64,000 nt of DNA from Tenuifilum sp. 4138str (GTDB lineage Bacteria > Bacteroidota > Bacteroidia > Bacteroidales > Tenuifilaceae). Each line of letters starts with the position of its first letter. Positions within the stretch are counted from its first letter, which is position 1. Below the pieces are notes generated by a model that saw nothing but the letters and a program-made list of their open reading frames with translations, ran no database searches and was not told the origin of the DNA. Location: contig NZ_JBGCUE010000008.1 of the NCBI RefSeq assembly GCF_041102575.1, forward strand, positions 62,001 through 126,000, in the 5' to 3' direction. The translations under genes were made by a program, and so were the position numbers. This document shows positions 1-7,246 of the stretch, piece after piece.

Positions 1-91
1 GAACATGAATAGAAGCACAAAGTTGCTAGTTTGCACGTCAACCCGCCTGACGCAAAACCCATGGTTACAGGCTGGCTTTCACTTTTTCTTG
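1..91. other. Gene-free left edge
   Basis: These 91 bases lie just downstream of the AT-rich gene and are clearly richer in GC than it. I see no gene. The contrast in composition suggests that the boundary between acquired and resident DNA, or a repeat at the end of a cassette, lies here, but the piece is too short to decide. Confidence 0.3.
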
Positions 92-2377
92 TCAAGTTGA
101 AAGAGGTTCCACATCGTTAATGTCATTTTGTATTCCTTGTTCTCTAAACTCCGAAGCAACATTGATTTGAATAATTTCTCTTTCTTTTTTCCAATATATG
201 ATGCATAGAAATGCAATAGTCAATTGAACTTTTAAATCTTCGTTATCAAGTTCGTTATTAAAATTCCATTTGTCCTTAATCGCCATATTCTCTTCTAAGT
301 TTATGTCAATTACTGAAGCATAAATTTTTAAATGTTCATTTATACATTTCAATTGTAATTCTTCGATTTCTTCTTCTTTAATGTCTCGATGTTCAATAGC
401 AGGCAAGTCATTTTTTCTTAAAACAAATAATGTGTCTTTTAAATCATATTCTGTTGATGGAATGTAAAGAATCGAATTTTTAAAATCACTATTGTCAAGA
501 ATTTCTTTGGTTTGGTATCCAAGCTGTACTCCAACAATGACTATATCATTGTTGTTGGCAATGATTTTTGATAAAGCATAAAGCAAATTTTCTTTATTTA
601 GCAAATAACGTTTAGTCCTTGCTATATGAAATGCAAGGGGGATGTATCGCTCAATTTTCTTTGTTGCTATTGTGTCTGCAAAAAAAGTATCATAATTTAA
701 AAGTGGAATATCTGAATCTGTAAATGCATACTTTGGCATTAAAATCTGTTCGCCATTAATTGTTAATTTAAGGTCACTTTTTAAGTGCTCTTCGCTTTTT
801 TCTATGAAGATAGGTTTATATAGTGAAAAAGAATTTGAAATTATTTCATTTGATTTAGAATAAAAATTCTCTATTTTTTCATCAGATAATTTTGCGTTTA
901 GTTTATGCTGTCCGATTTTGTTTTTTATATCATTCTTAAAATCATTAATAAAAGCAATAAAATTTGCCCTGTTTGATTCTACTAGTTTTTCAAATTCAAG
1001 TGCATCAATCAATTCTTTATTAGAAAGTAATTCATTTAAAGTTCTTTCAAAAAAAGATATACTATCAAGCCAGCTGTTAAGTTCCAATATATTATTAGGA
1101 AGATTTGGTAGATCAGTAAAGTTTTGATAAATGTAATATTGATGTAGAGTGTATTGTCTTAAGAATAGAATAGAGATGTAACTACAAATCCAATAATTAA
1201 CTTGACCTATGTTTCCTAAATTGTTAAGTTCGGGGAAGCCATATCTAAAACCTATTGGAATTTTGTGTTTAAATTCATTCCAAAAATATTCAAACCAATA
1301 AAATATTTCGGTTGTTGTCTCTGGGAGCAAAACATATTTGGGTGGTTTAGATTGTGAGTATTCAAATAAATACTTAAGTGTTTTATACTGTTTCTGGTAG
1401 AGCAATAATCCACCAAGTGCATAATGAAATTCAAGAAACCGTTTTCTTTCAGTTTCTCTTTTTTCAACTTGTTCCTGATTTGTAATTACAGGTTTTTCTT
1501 TTCCAAAATCATATTTAGGAAAAAAAGATTTTAAATTATATTTAAAATATTGACTTGAATTTGCCCAAAACATTTCCACCAAACGTGGATTGTCGTAAAT
1601 GGTATAAATGTTTCTCCAAAGCCAACTATATGTTTCATCTGAGATTGGAATATCTTCAAAATCTTTGCCTAACAGCCAGAATCCACTAACAGCACTATGT
1701 TCGATTGCTCTCAGTTTAGTTTTGTTTTCTGCTGCTATTTCATTGATCTTACTAACAAGAAAATACAAATCAATAGGGTAAACCAATGGTTTAGTTTTAT
1801 CGTGATTCTTTCGAATATTTGCAAATACGGTGTAATAAAATTCAAGTAAAGTTTCTTGAAGGTGTTCGTCTTGTTTTTCTATAGCGTAAAATGCAAGTTC
1901 GTTTATTGCTTTCAAATTATAACTCTGTAATTCTGTGCCTGCCTTTGACTTGTTGTATTTGCTAATTATGTGAGTTAAAAGAATCTTTGATTTTCCATTA
2001 TATAAAGCCACTTTCCCTAACCAAATGAAAAATTGTATAATAAGAAAAATTGTCAAGATGAGCACAATGAGTTTTGCTGAATTGTTTATTAACCAATTGT
2101 CCCAACCAAAGAGAGGTTCAAATTTGAAGATTAAAAAAATAAATGAAAAAAGTGTTGCATAGAGAGTCAAATTGAAAAATGAAATTCTGTATTCTTTGTT
2201 GTTAATTTTTATTATTATTTGTCTTTGAGGGATTTCATTATTAAAAATAACATGAATATATTCAGATGAGTATTTGTCGCCAATGTTTGAAATTTTGTCA
2301 ATGATAATTGGATAAGCAATACTCAAAATCGCAATATCAATCGCTACACATATTTCAATTATATATTCAGGGGTCAT
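92..2377 (-). CDS. AT-rich membrane protein of unknown function (761 aa)
   Basis: I do not recognise this protein. The N-terminal 130 residues hold three likely membrane segments (about residues 5-25, 66-86 and 102-124). A long soluble region rich in Lys, Glu, Asn and Ile follows, with no motif I can name. The gene is strikingly AT-rich and uses AT-ending codons, unlike the hydrogenase genes that follow, which suggests recent acquisition. It stands alone, divergent from the hydrogenase island. The reading frame is long and unbroken, so it is very probably a real gene. A membrane-anchored accessory or defence-type protein is possible, but nothing in the sequence proves it. Confidence 0.75.
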   Translation of the reverse strand: MTPEYIIEICVAIDIAILSIAYPIIIDKISNIGDKYSSEYIHVIFNNEIPQRQIIIKINNKEYRISFFNLTLYATLFSFIFLIFKFEPLFGWDNWLINNSAKLIVLILTIFLIIQFFIWLGKVALYNGKSKILLTHIISKYNKSKAGTELQSYNLKAINELAFYAIEKQDEHLQETLLEFYYTVFANIRKNHDKTKPLVYPIDLYFLVSKINEIAAENKTKLRAIEHSAVSGFWLLGKDFEDIPISDETYSWLWRNIYTIYDNPRLVEMFWANSSQYFKYNLKSFFPKYDFGKEKPVITNQEQVEKRETERKRFLEFHYALGGLLLYQKQYKTLKYLFEYSQSKPPKYVLLPETTTEIFYWFEYFWNEFKHKIPIGFRYGFPELNNLGNIGQVNYWICSYISILFLRQYTLHQYYIYQNFTDLPNLPNNILELNSWLDSISFFERTLNELLSNKELIDALEFEKLVESNRANFIAFINDFKNDIKNKIGQHKLNAKLSDEKIENFYSKSNEIISNSFSLYKPIFIEKSEEHLKSDLKLTINGEQILMPKYAFTDSDIPLLNYDTFFADTIATKKIERYIPLAFHIARTKRYLLNKENLLYALSKIIANNNDIVIVGVQLGYQTKEILDNSDFKNSILYIPSTEYDLKDTLFVLRKNDLPAIEHRDIKEEEIEELQLKCINEHLKIYASVIDINLEENMAIKDKWNFNNELDNEDLKVQLTIAFLCIIYWKKEREIIQINVASEFREQGIQNDINDVEPLST

Positions 2378-2680
2378 TGTCTATATCTTTTTTTAAGCTT
2401 GGCTGTAATTCATTTATATGTATGATAAAACCATACAATACACTCCATTTGGGTGGATATGTATGACAAGAGCCTTACTAAATTCAAATTTAAGATTTTT
2501 TAAAAATCATAGAATGGGCTTATTAATTTTTTGAACCATTTTACCTTACGAATGAAATTGTTCGTGAAGTATAATAGAACACAGATGACACTGATTTAGA
2601 GGATTTTCACTGTGAGTCTCTGTTTTGCCACCATGTACACACAGCATTACTTGTTGTAGAGCAATCAATTTAAGGTTGTA
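2378..2680. other. Intergenic region without a recognisable gene
   Basis: No open frame here looks coding. Around 2580-2625 the text has an ACACAGATGACACTGATT-like phrase followed by CACTGTGAGTCTCTGT. This resembles dispersed intergenic repeats seen in many environmental bacterial genomes, but I cannot confirm that from one copy. Confidence 0.3.
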
Positions 2681-2720
2681 GCCGTTTAACGGCTAACGTT
2701 TAACGGTTAACGGCTAACCA
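2681..2720. repeat. Tandem and inverted TTAACG-type repeat
   Basis: Four imperfect units of the type CGTTTAACGG / GGTTAACGGCTAAC are packed in 40 bases. The same word family recurs on both sides of the four-helix-bundle gene near 26.35 and 26.74 kb. It is therefore a dispersed intergenic repeat rather than a local accident. Confidence 0.6.
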
Positions 2721-2792
2721 AGTTCTTTTATTCCACTTTTTCAGCTAACTTGCACTGGCGGACGGGTTTTGATATTTTGTGTTCTTAAGCAT

Positions 2793-2810
2793 CTGTTATA
2801 AATGTAACAA
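2793..2810. promoter_or_regulatory. Possible weak Rex operator before the hydrogenase island
   Basis: The 18-mer CTGTTATAAATGTAACAA matches 11 of the 14 fixed positions of the Rex-type palindrome TTGTTAANNNNTTAACAA. It ends 16 bases before the -7 box at 2827, so it overlaps the region where the -33 element should be. It is much weaker than the site at 6736 and could be chance. Confidence 0.35.
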
Positions 2811-2826
2811 TGTTAGTAAAATAACG

Positions 2827-2834
2827 TATATTTG
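2827..2834 (+). promoter_or_regulatory. Bacteroidota -7 box (TATATTTG) for the signalling half of the island
   Basis: TATATTTG fits the Bacteroidota -7 consensus TAnnTTTG. It lies 52 bases before the first ATG of the island. There is no clear -33 TTTG at the usual spacing; the Rex-like palindrome occupies that place. Confidence 0.5.
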
Positions 2835-2885
2835 TAACGGAATTGCTATTGCAAGCATTTGGTGTAAACACAAAATACGGTTGGA

Positions 2886-3230
2886 ATGAAAATAGGGGAA
2901 TTAGCCCGGCTGGTTGATGGTAATGTGGTTTGCGGCCACGCTATGCTCGACAGGGAAATTGAGTATGCTTTTGCCTCGGACCTGATGAGCGATGTGCTTA
3001 CTGTCCGCGCTGACAAATTGTTGCTAATTACAGGTTTGGCCAACATGCAGGCGGTTAGAACCGCCGAGATGGCCGATATACCTGCAATTGTGTTTGTTCG
3101 CAATAAAACCATTAGCGAGGATATGATTCAGCTGGCCGAGGATAATGGCATTGTTCTTATCGAAAGCCCTTTCACCATGTTCAGGGCTGCCGGCATTCTT
3201 TACAGTAAGGGTGTAAAACCGGTTTATTAA
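2886..3230 (+). CDS. DRTGG-domain protein 1 of the hydrogenase island
   Basis: A 114-residue single-domain protein of the DRTGG type, a small alpha/beta fold found also in phosphotransacetylases and CBS proteins and thought to bind a ligand. Shared landmarks with the second copy at 5046 are the ASDLMSDVL stretch (about residues 30-38) and a hydrophobic PAIVFV strand (about 66-71). It has no signal peptide and should be cytosolic. It is the first gene of the island and ends six bases before the RsbW-like gene, so the two are surely co-transcribed. Such proteins recur beside bifurcating [FeFe] hydrogenases in Firmicutes and Thermotogae. Their exact role is unknown; a nucleotide- or signal-binding switch is an inference. 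Confidence 0.8.
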   Translation: MKIGELARLVDGNVVCGHAMLDREIEYAFASDLMSDVLTVRADKLLLITGLANMQAVRTAEMADIPAIVFVRNKTISEDMIQLAEDNGIVLIESPFTMFRAAGILYSKGVKPVY

Positions 3231-3236
3231 TAGCAT

Positions 3237-3653
3237 ATGCACTTTGAGTACAGGGTTCAGGGAGGCGATTTTGTTAGGGCTGGGCAAGCATCGAGCCAGG
3301 TGAAAAAGATTTTAAAGCAGCTCAATGTTTCCCCTAACATTATTAAAAGGGTGGTGGTTGCCCTGTACGAGGGGGAGGTTAACATTGTTGCTCATGCCTT
3401 TCAGGGTAAAATATATGTTGATATTGAGACCGATAAGATTCGTGTAGTGCTTGATGATGTTGGACCAGGAATCCCCGATATTGATTTGGCCATGAAACCC
3501 GGATACTCTACCGCATCGCCAATTGTAAGGGAAATGGGTTTTGGAGCAGGTATGGGACTTCCAAACATCAAAGAGAATACCGATAAAATGAAGATTGCTA
3601 GCGTTGTTGGCGTAGGAACACGGTTGGAGTTTGAGGTTAACCTTAAGGAGTAG
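3237..3653 (+). CDS. RsbW-like anti-sigma/serine kinase ATPase
   Basis: This 138-residue protein consists of one HATPase_c_2 domain of the RsbW/SpoIIAB type. The ATP-binding boxes are visible: N-box with EGEVN (about residues 45-50), G1 box DVGPGIPD (about 76-83) and G2 box GFGAGMGLPNIK (about 101-112). RsbW-type proteins phosphorylate STAS antagonists or sequester sigma factors. Here the gene is tightly packed between a DRTGG gene and the hydrogenase-like sensor, with 12 bases to the next start. It probably acts in signal output of that module. A STAS protein exists at 21.0 kb, but nothing in the sequence links the two. Confidence 0.82.
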   Translation: MHFEYRVQGGDFVRAGQASSQVKKILKQLNVSPNIIKRVVVALYEGEVNIVAHAFQGKIYVDIETDKIRVVLDDVGPGIPDIDLAMKPGYSTASPIVREMGFGAGMGLPNIKENTDKMKIASVVGVGTRLEFEVNLKE

Positions 3654-3665
3654 CGGAGGATAGCT

Positions 3666-5033
3666 GTGGCTGATTTGGAATTCTACCATGCGTTAAAAAT
3701 TCTTCCCGATGTGTGCATCGGCTGCTCGCACTGTATGAGAGCCTGCCCAACCGAGGCCTTGAGGGTTGTAAACGGAAAAGCCAAGCTAATTAACAACCGC
3801 TGTATCGACTGCGGTGAGTGTTACAGGGTTTGCCCAACCCATGCCATTACGGTTCAACAGGACGATTTCAGTAAAATTTTTTCGTATAAACACCGCATTG
3901 CCCTTATTCCTTCCGTTCTACTAGGGCAGTTTTCAAAGGAGATATCACACGATGATGTTGCGCAAGCCTTACTGAGCCTTGGCTTTACATCCATTGTTGA
4001 GGTGGAGGATTCCGTGGAATATTTAATTGGCAAGCTGAACAGCTACATTGCTTCAACCGAGGTTAAACCGGTAATATCATCATTTTGCCCGGCAATAGTC
4101 CGGCTAATTCAGGTTAAGTTTCCCTCGCTTGTTGAGAATATCGCTCTGGTCAGACCACCATTGGACCTTACCGCAACATATATAAAGACAAGCCTTTTGG
4201 AGCAAGGTGTTCCTGAAAAAGAAATTGGAATATTCTACATTACCCCTTGTGCTGCCAAAATTGTTGCTGTACGACATCCCGAGGGAGAAGAAAAGTCGGA
4301 GATAGATGGGATTATCAACATGGATTTTATCTATAACCGAATTCTGCGTGAGATAAAAGGTAAATTACCTGCGGGAAATGAGCCAAAAATCATTTCGGAG
4401 CTTAGCCCCCGGAGTTACTCTTGGGCATTAACCAACGGCGAAGCATCGTGTATCGATGGCCGATGCCTGGCTATTGATGGAATATGGAATGTTATTGAGT
4501 TTCTGGAGAAGGTGGAGAACGATGAAATTCAAGATGTGGATTACCTTGAGCTCCGCGCATGCGATGAGAGCTGTGCGGGAGGTATCCTTGCGCCGGGGAA
4601 TCGGTTTTTAGCCGCCGAGCTAATTCGCCAAAACGCAAGTAAGGTATCGGTTTGGAGTATCAATAAAACCAACGATAAGATAGTAAAATACGATGCTAGC
4701 ATTAGCGGAAGAACTACGCTGAGCCCGCTTAGCCCAAGGTCGATGCTAAAGCTCGATGAGGATATGGCAAAGGCCATGCTTAAGATGCAGCGTGTTAACC
4801 AGCTGATGTGCTTCCTACCCGGTATCGACTGCGGGGTTTGCGGCGCCCCTTCGTGCGTTGCGCTTGCCGAGGATGTTGCGCAGGGTAGCGCATCGGTTTC
4901 GCAATGCGTTTTCCTCCAAAAAATCATGGAGCAAAACAAGCTCGACCCTGAACACTCGTTCCGGATCATGAAAAGAATTTGGGGTGAGAACCGGTTCCGC
5001 AAGGATTGCGACAAACCCATCAGGAACAAGTAA
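3666..5033 (+). CDS. Sensory-type [FeFe] hydrogenase-like protein (HydS-like)
   Basis: 455 residues, starting at GTG behind a GGAGG ribosome site. Domains: two 4Fe-4S motifs (Cys17/20/23/27 and Cys46/49/52/56), an H-cluster domain, and a C-terminal RnfB-type 4Fe-4S motif (Cys389/392/397/414). The four cysteines expected to hold the H-cluster are kept: Cys141, Cys195, Cys299, Cys303. Key surrounding residues differ from catalytic enzymes. The proton-shuttle Cys of TSCCP is Phe140, the Met of MPC is Thr193, the Glu of PCxxKxxE is Ala201, and the Met of ExMAC is Arg297. This pattern, plus neighbours of DRTGG, PHP and GHKL type, fits the putative sensory [FeFe] hydrogenases (groups C/D) rather than an H2-producing enzyme. 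No PAS domain is present. H2 or redox sensing is inferred. Confidence 0.85.
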   Translation: MADLEFYHALKILPDVCIGCSHCMRACPTEALRVVNGKAKLINNRCIDCGECYRVCPTHAITVQQDDFSKIFSYKHRIALIPSVLLGQFSKEISHDDVAQALLSLGFTSIVEVEDSVEYLIGKLNSYIASTEVKPVISSFCPAIVRLIQVKFPSLVENIALVRPPLDLTATYIKTSLLEQGVPEKEIGIFYITPCAAKIVAVRHPEGEEKSEIDGIINMDFIYNRILREIKGKLPAGNEPKIISELSPRSYSWALTNGEASCIDGRCLAIDGIWNVIEFLEKVENDEIQDVDYLELRACDESCAGGILAPGNRFLAAELIRQNASKVSVWSINKTNDKIVKYDASISGRTTLSPLSPRSMLKLDEDMAKAMLKMQRVNQLMCFLPGIDCGVCGAPSCVALAEDVAQGSASVSQCVFLQKIMEQNKLDPEHSFRIMKRIWGENRFRKDCDKPIRNK

Positions 5034-5045
5034 AAATATCAATAT

Positions 5046-5384
5046 ATGACGGTAAAAGATATAGTTGATGCACTAAACCTGAAGGTTTACTCCGGTGAGG
5101 CCGGTTTAAACAAGGAGGTAGTTGGAGGGTATACATCCGATTTGCTGAGCGACGTTATGGGAAATGCCCCTGCCGGTTCCGTATGGATTACGCTTCAAAC
5201 TCATGTTAATGTAATGGCCGTTGCCACGCTTAAAGATATTTCGGCCGTTATTCTTGTCAAGGGTCTTAAGCCTGAGGCTAACACCATGGCACAGAGTAAC
5301 AACGAGGCTATTCCAGTCCTGGGAACCAACCTGCAAGCCTTTGAGATAAGCGGCCAGCTGTATAATCTTATCAACAAAAAATGA
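5046..5384 (+). CDS. DRTGG-domain protein 2 of the hydrogenase island
   Basis: A 112-residue paralogue of the protein at 2886. The two share the TSDLLSDVM / ASDLMSDVL signature (here about residues 30-38), the hydrophobic SAVILV strand (about 66-71) and overall length, but are otherwise diverged. The gene starts 12 bases after the HydS-like gene and its stop overlaps the ATG of the PHP gene, which shows translational coupling. Two different DRTGG proteins in one operon suggest a heteromer or two ligands. A role in signalling around the hydrogenase is inferred from position only. Confidence 0.78.
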   Translation: MTVKDIVDALNLKVYSGEAGLNKEVVGGYTSDLLSDVMGNAPAGSVWITLQTHVNVMAVATLKDISAVILVKGLKPEANTMAQSNNEAIPVLGTNLQAFEISGQLYNLINKK

Positions 5385-6121
5385 TAGTTAAGGCCGATTT
5401 ACATATTCACTCGGTTCTATCGCCATGTGCCGACCTGGAAATGAGCCCGGTGAATATTGTAATGCGAGCCGCTGAAATGGGGCTGAAACTTATTGCGGTT
5501 ACCGATCATAACAGCACCCTCCATGGCCCTCTAATACGAACCCTGGCTGAACAGCATGGCATTTACTGCCTATACGGTGCCGAGGTTAATACCCGTGAAG
5601 AAATACACTGCCTTTGCCTGGTCGATACTGAGGATCAGCGCCAGTCGCTGCAGGCATTCATAGAGCAAAACATAACCCGAATCCCTAACAACCCCGATAT
5701 TTTTGGCTATCAGGTAGTGGTAAATGAGCACGACGAAATAGTTCAGGAGATTGACTACCTCCTTCATGCAGCCCTGGTGAAAGGTATCGATGAGGTTGCC
5801 GGGTTTGTTCATGGGATAGGTGGGGTTTTTATTCCGGCACATGTTGATAGGCCTAAGTATAGTGTTACCAGCCAGCTTGGCTTTGTGCCGCCATCGCTAA
5901 GTTACGATGCACTTGAGATTTCAAGAAATACCACGGTGGATGCTTTCAAGCGAAACAACCCCATAAAACCCAACACGCAATTCATCCGAAATTCCGACTC
6001 GCATTTTCCTAACCAAATAGGAACTTCCTTTACAGAGTATAATCTGGAAAGTTTATCGTTTAAGTGTTTTAAGGATTCCATACTAAACACAGGCAGTTCA
6101 ACGGTATTGCCTGTGATATAG
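5381..6121 (+). CDS. PHP-domain phosphoesterase of the hydrogenase island
   Basis: 246 residues with the PHP metal-binding motifs. DLHIHSVLSPC lies near residues 5-15, the TDHN motif near 41-44 and GAEVNTREEIH near 66-76. Later come PAHVDRPK (about 152-159) and a NSDSH motif near residue 205. PHP proteins are metal-dependent phosphoesterases acting on nucleotides, histidinol phosphate or DNA ends. The substrate here is unknown. The ATG overlaps the stop of the preceding DRTGG gene by four bases. In this island it may remove a phosphate or hydrolyse a nucleotide signal made by the GHKL ATPases, but that is inference. Confidence 0.82.
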   Translation: MIVKADLHIHSVLSPCADLEMSPVNIVMRAAEMGLKLIAVTDHNSTLHGPLIRTLAEQHGIYCLYGAEVNTREEIHCLCLVDTEDQRQSLQAFIEQNITRIPNNPDIFGYQVVVNEHDEIVQEIDYLLHAALVKGIDEVAGFVHGIGGVFIPAHVDRPKYSVTSQLGFVPPSLSYDALEISRNTTVDAFKRNNPIKPNTQFIRNSDSHFPNQIGTSFTEYNLESLSFKCFKDSILNTGSSTVLPVI

Positions 6122-6165
6122 CTTTGACACTTTGTTTAAAATCGATATAAATTAACAATTGGAGA

Positions 6166-6720
6166 ATGAAGGACTTATCGCTTCACATCCTTGATATTGT
6201 TCAGAACTCGGTTGTTGCCGGCGCCAAAGTGATACAAATCATCATTGAAATTAACACCGCAAATGATTATATTGAGTTCACTGTCAAGGATAATGGCAAG
6301 GGTATGGAGCAAGAATTTTTGAAGCGGGTAGTAGACCCCTTTACCACAACCCGAACAACCCGTAAGGTGGGCTTAGGAATCCCATTGCTAAAGCAGAATG
6401 CTGAGCTTACCGGAGGAACATTCAGTATCGATTCAGAACCGGGAGTAGGCACTGCTCTTAAAGCGCGTTTCGTTAGGTCACACATCGATTGTTTACCTTT
6501 AGGCGATTTGGGCGGCACCATTGCGCTGCTCCTTTGTTCCTACCCTGATATTGAGTTCAAGGTAAGCGTGGTTGTTGATACAACCGAATTTTCGGTATCT
6601 ACATCGGAGTTACGCCAAGCGCTTGATGGGGTTCCGTTGAACGAGCCATCGGTTTACCCGCTGGTTAAGGAGTATATCTATTCGAATTTAGACGAATTAC
6701 AAATAACGAATTTAAGCTGA
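6166..6720 (+). CDS. Stand-alone GHKL ATPase (histidine-kinase-like)
   Basis: 184 residues containing only the catalytic ATP-binding domain of histidine kinases. The N-box is near ILDIVQNSVVAGA (residues 8-20), the G1 box is DNGKGM and the G2 box is KVGLGIPLLKQ, followed by PGVGT. There is no dimerisation/phosphoacceptor helix with its histidine, no sensor domain and no membrane segment. It therefore cannot be a classical autonomous kinase. After the ATPase core a tail of about 70 residues is unassigned. It is the last gene before the Rex-like operator and hydrogenase structural genes. It could use one of the neighbouring proteins as partner. Confidence 0.8.
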   Translation: MKDLSLHILDIVQNSVVAGAKVIQIIIEINTANDYIEFTVKDNGKGMEQEFLKRVVDPFTTTRTTRKVGLGIPLLKQNAELTGGTFSIDSEPGVGTALKARFVRSHIDCLPLGDLGGTIALLLCSYPDIEFKVSVVVDTTEFSVSTSELRQALDGVPLNEPSVYPLVKEYIYSNLDELQITNLS

Positions 6721-6735
6721 AAAACATATTTTCAA

Positions 6736-6753
6736 TTGTTAATTGCTTAACAA
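6736..6753. promoter_or_regulatory. Perfect Rex-type operator before the hydrogenase structural genes
   Basis: The 18-mer TTGTTAATTGCTTAACAA matches all 14 fixed positions of the Rex operator known from clostridia (TTGTTAANNNNTTAACAA). The symmetry extends to 12-base arms from 6731 to 6758. It sits directly upstream of the -7 box at 6761 and covers the expected -33 region, so a bound repressor would block transcription. Rex senses the NADH/NAD+ ratio and leaves DNA when NADH is high, which makes sense for an NADH-consuming hydrogenase. The regulator gene itself is not in the window. Confidence 0.75.
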
Positions 6754-6760
6754 TTGAATT

Positions 6761-6768
6761 TAATTTTG
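6761..6768 (+). promoter_or_regulatory. Bacteroidota -7 box (TAATTTTG) for hydBAC
   Basis: TAATTTTG matches TAnnTTTG and lies 60 bases before the ATG at 6828. TTG triplets inside the preceding palindrome (6736-6738 and 6743-6745) could serve as the -33 element, so operator and promoter are interleaved. Confidence 0.6.
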
Positions 6769-6827
6769 CAGAAAATTATTAGGTTAATATTACGAAACCA
6801 ACCAAATACACACAAGGAGAACAAGTT

Positions 6828-7226
6828 ATGACAAAAGTAAAGTCGCTTGCCGATCTGAAAAAGATGAAGGAGACCCTGCAAGCCAAAATCGACCTTAGGG
6901 AAAAGGGCGAAGCTGCAGAGAACCTTGTTCAGATTAAGGTTGCTATGGCTACCTGCGGTATTGCTTCGGGAGCAAAAAATGTAATGGATTTTCTGCTTGA
7001 GGAACTGGAAAAGCGTGGAATAAACGCTGTTGTAACACAAACCGGTTGCATGGGTTACTGCTATGCCGAACCTACCATTGAGGTAAAATTACCCAATGCC
7101 GACCCTGTTGTTTTCGGCTATGTTGACACCAAAAAAGCCGATGAGATTATTGAGAAATACATTAAGAACGGTGAACTGGTTGATGGTATTATTCCCGTTA
7201 ACTACGAGTCAATTGATAACAAATAA
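6828..7226 (+). CDS. Small thioredoxin-like 2Fe-2S ferredoxin of the hydrogenase operon
   Basis: 132 residues with the thioredoxin-like 2Fe-2S fold seen in NuoE tails. Cysteines that can bind the cluster are Cys43 and the pair Cys74/Cys78 (TGCMGYC). The usual fourth ligand, five residues after the first Cys, is Gly48 in the stretch TCGIASGA. Either the cluster has another ligand or the domain is structural. The N-terminal 35 residues are helical and charged. The start has a good AAGGAG site eight bases upstream. As first gene of the structural unit it likely forms a subunit or electron entry of the HydABC complex, as small ferredoxin-like proteins do in related clusters. Confidence 0.8.
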   Translation: MTKVKSLADLKKMKETLQAKIDLREKGEAAENLVQIKVAMATCGIASGAKNVMDFLLEELEKRGINAVVTQTGCMGYCYAEPTIEVKLPNADPVVFGYVDTKKADEIIEKYIKNGELVDGIIPVNYESIDNK

Positions 7227-7246
7227 CCAACTGGGAGGTAATAGTA

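Noticed and set aside
1-91. Integron attC site at the left edge
   Set aside because: There are a few GTTRRRY-like words, but no pair of core sites with a foldable stem can be shown in the available bases, and no integrase is visible.
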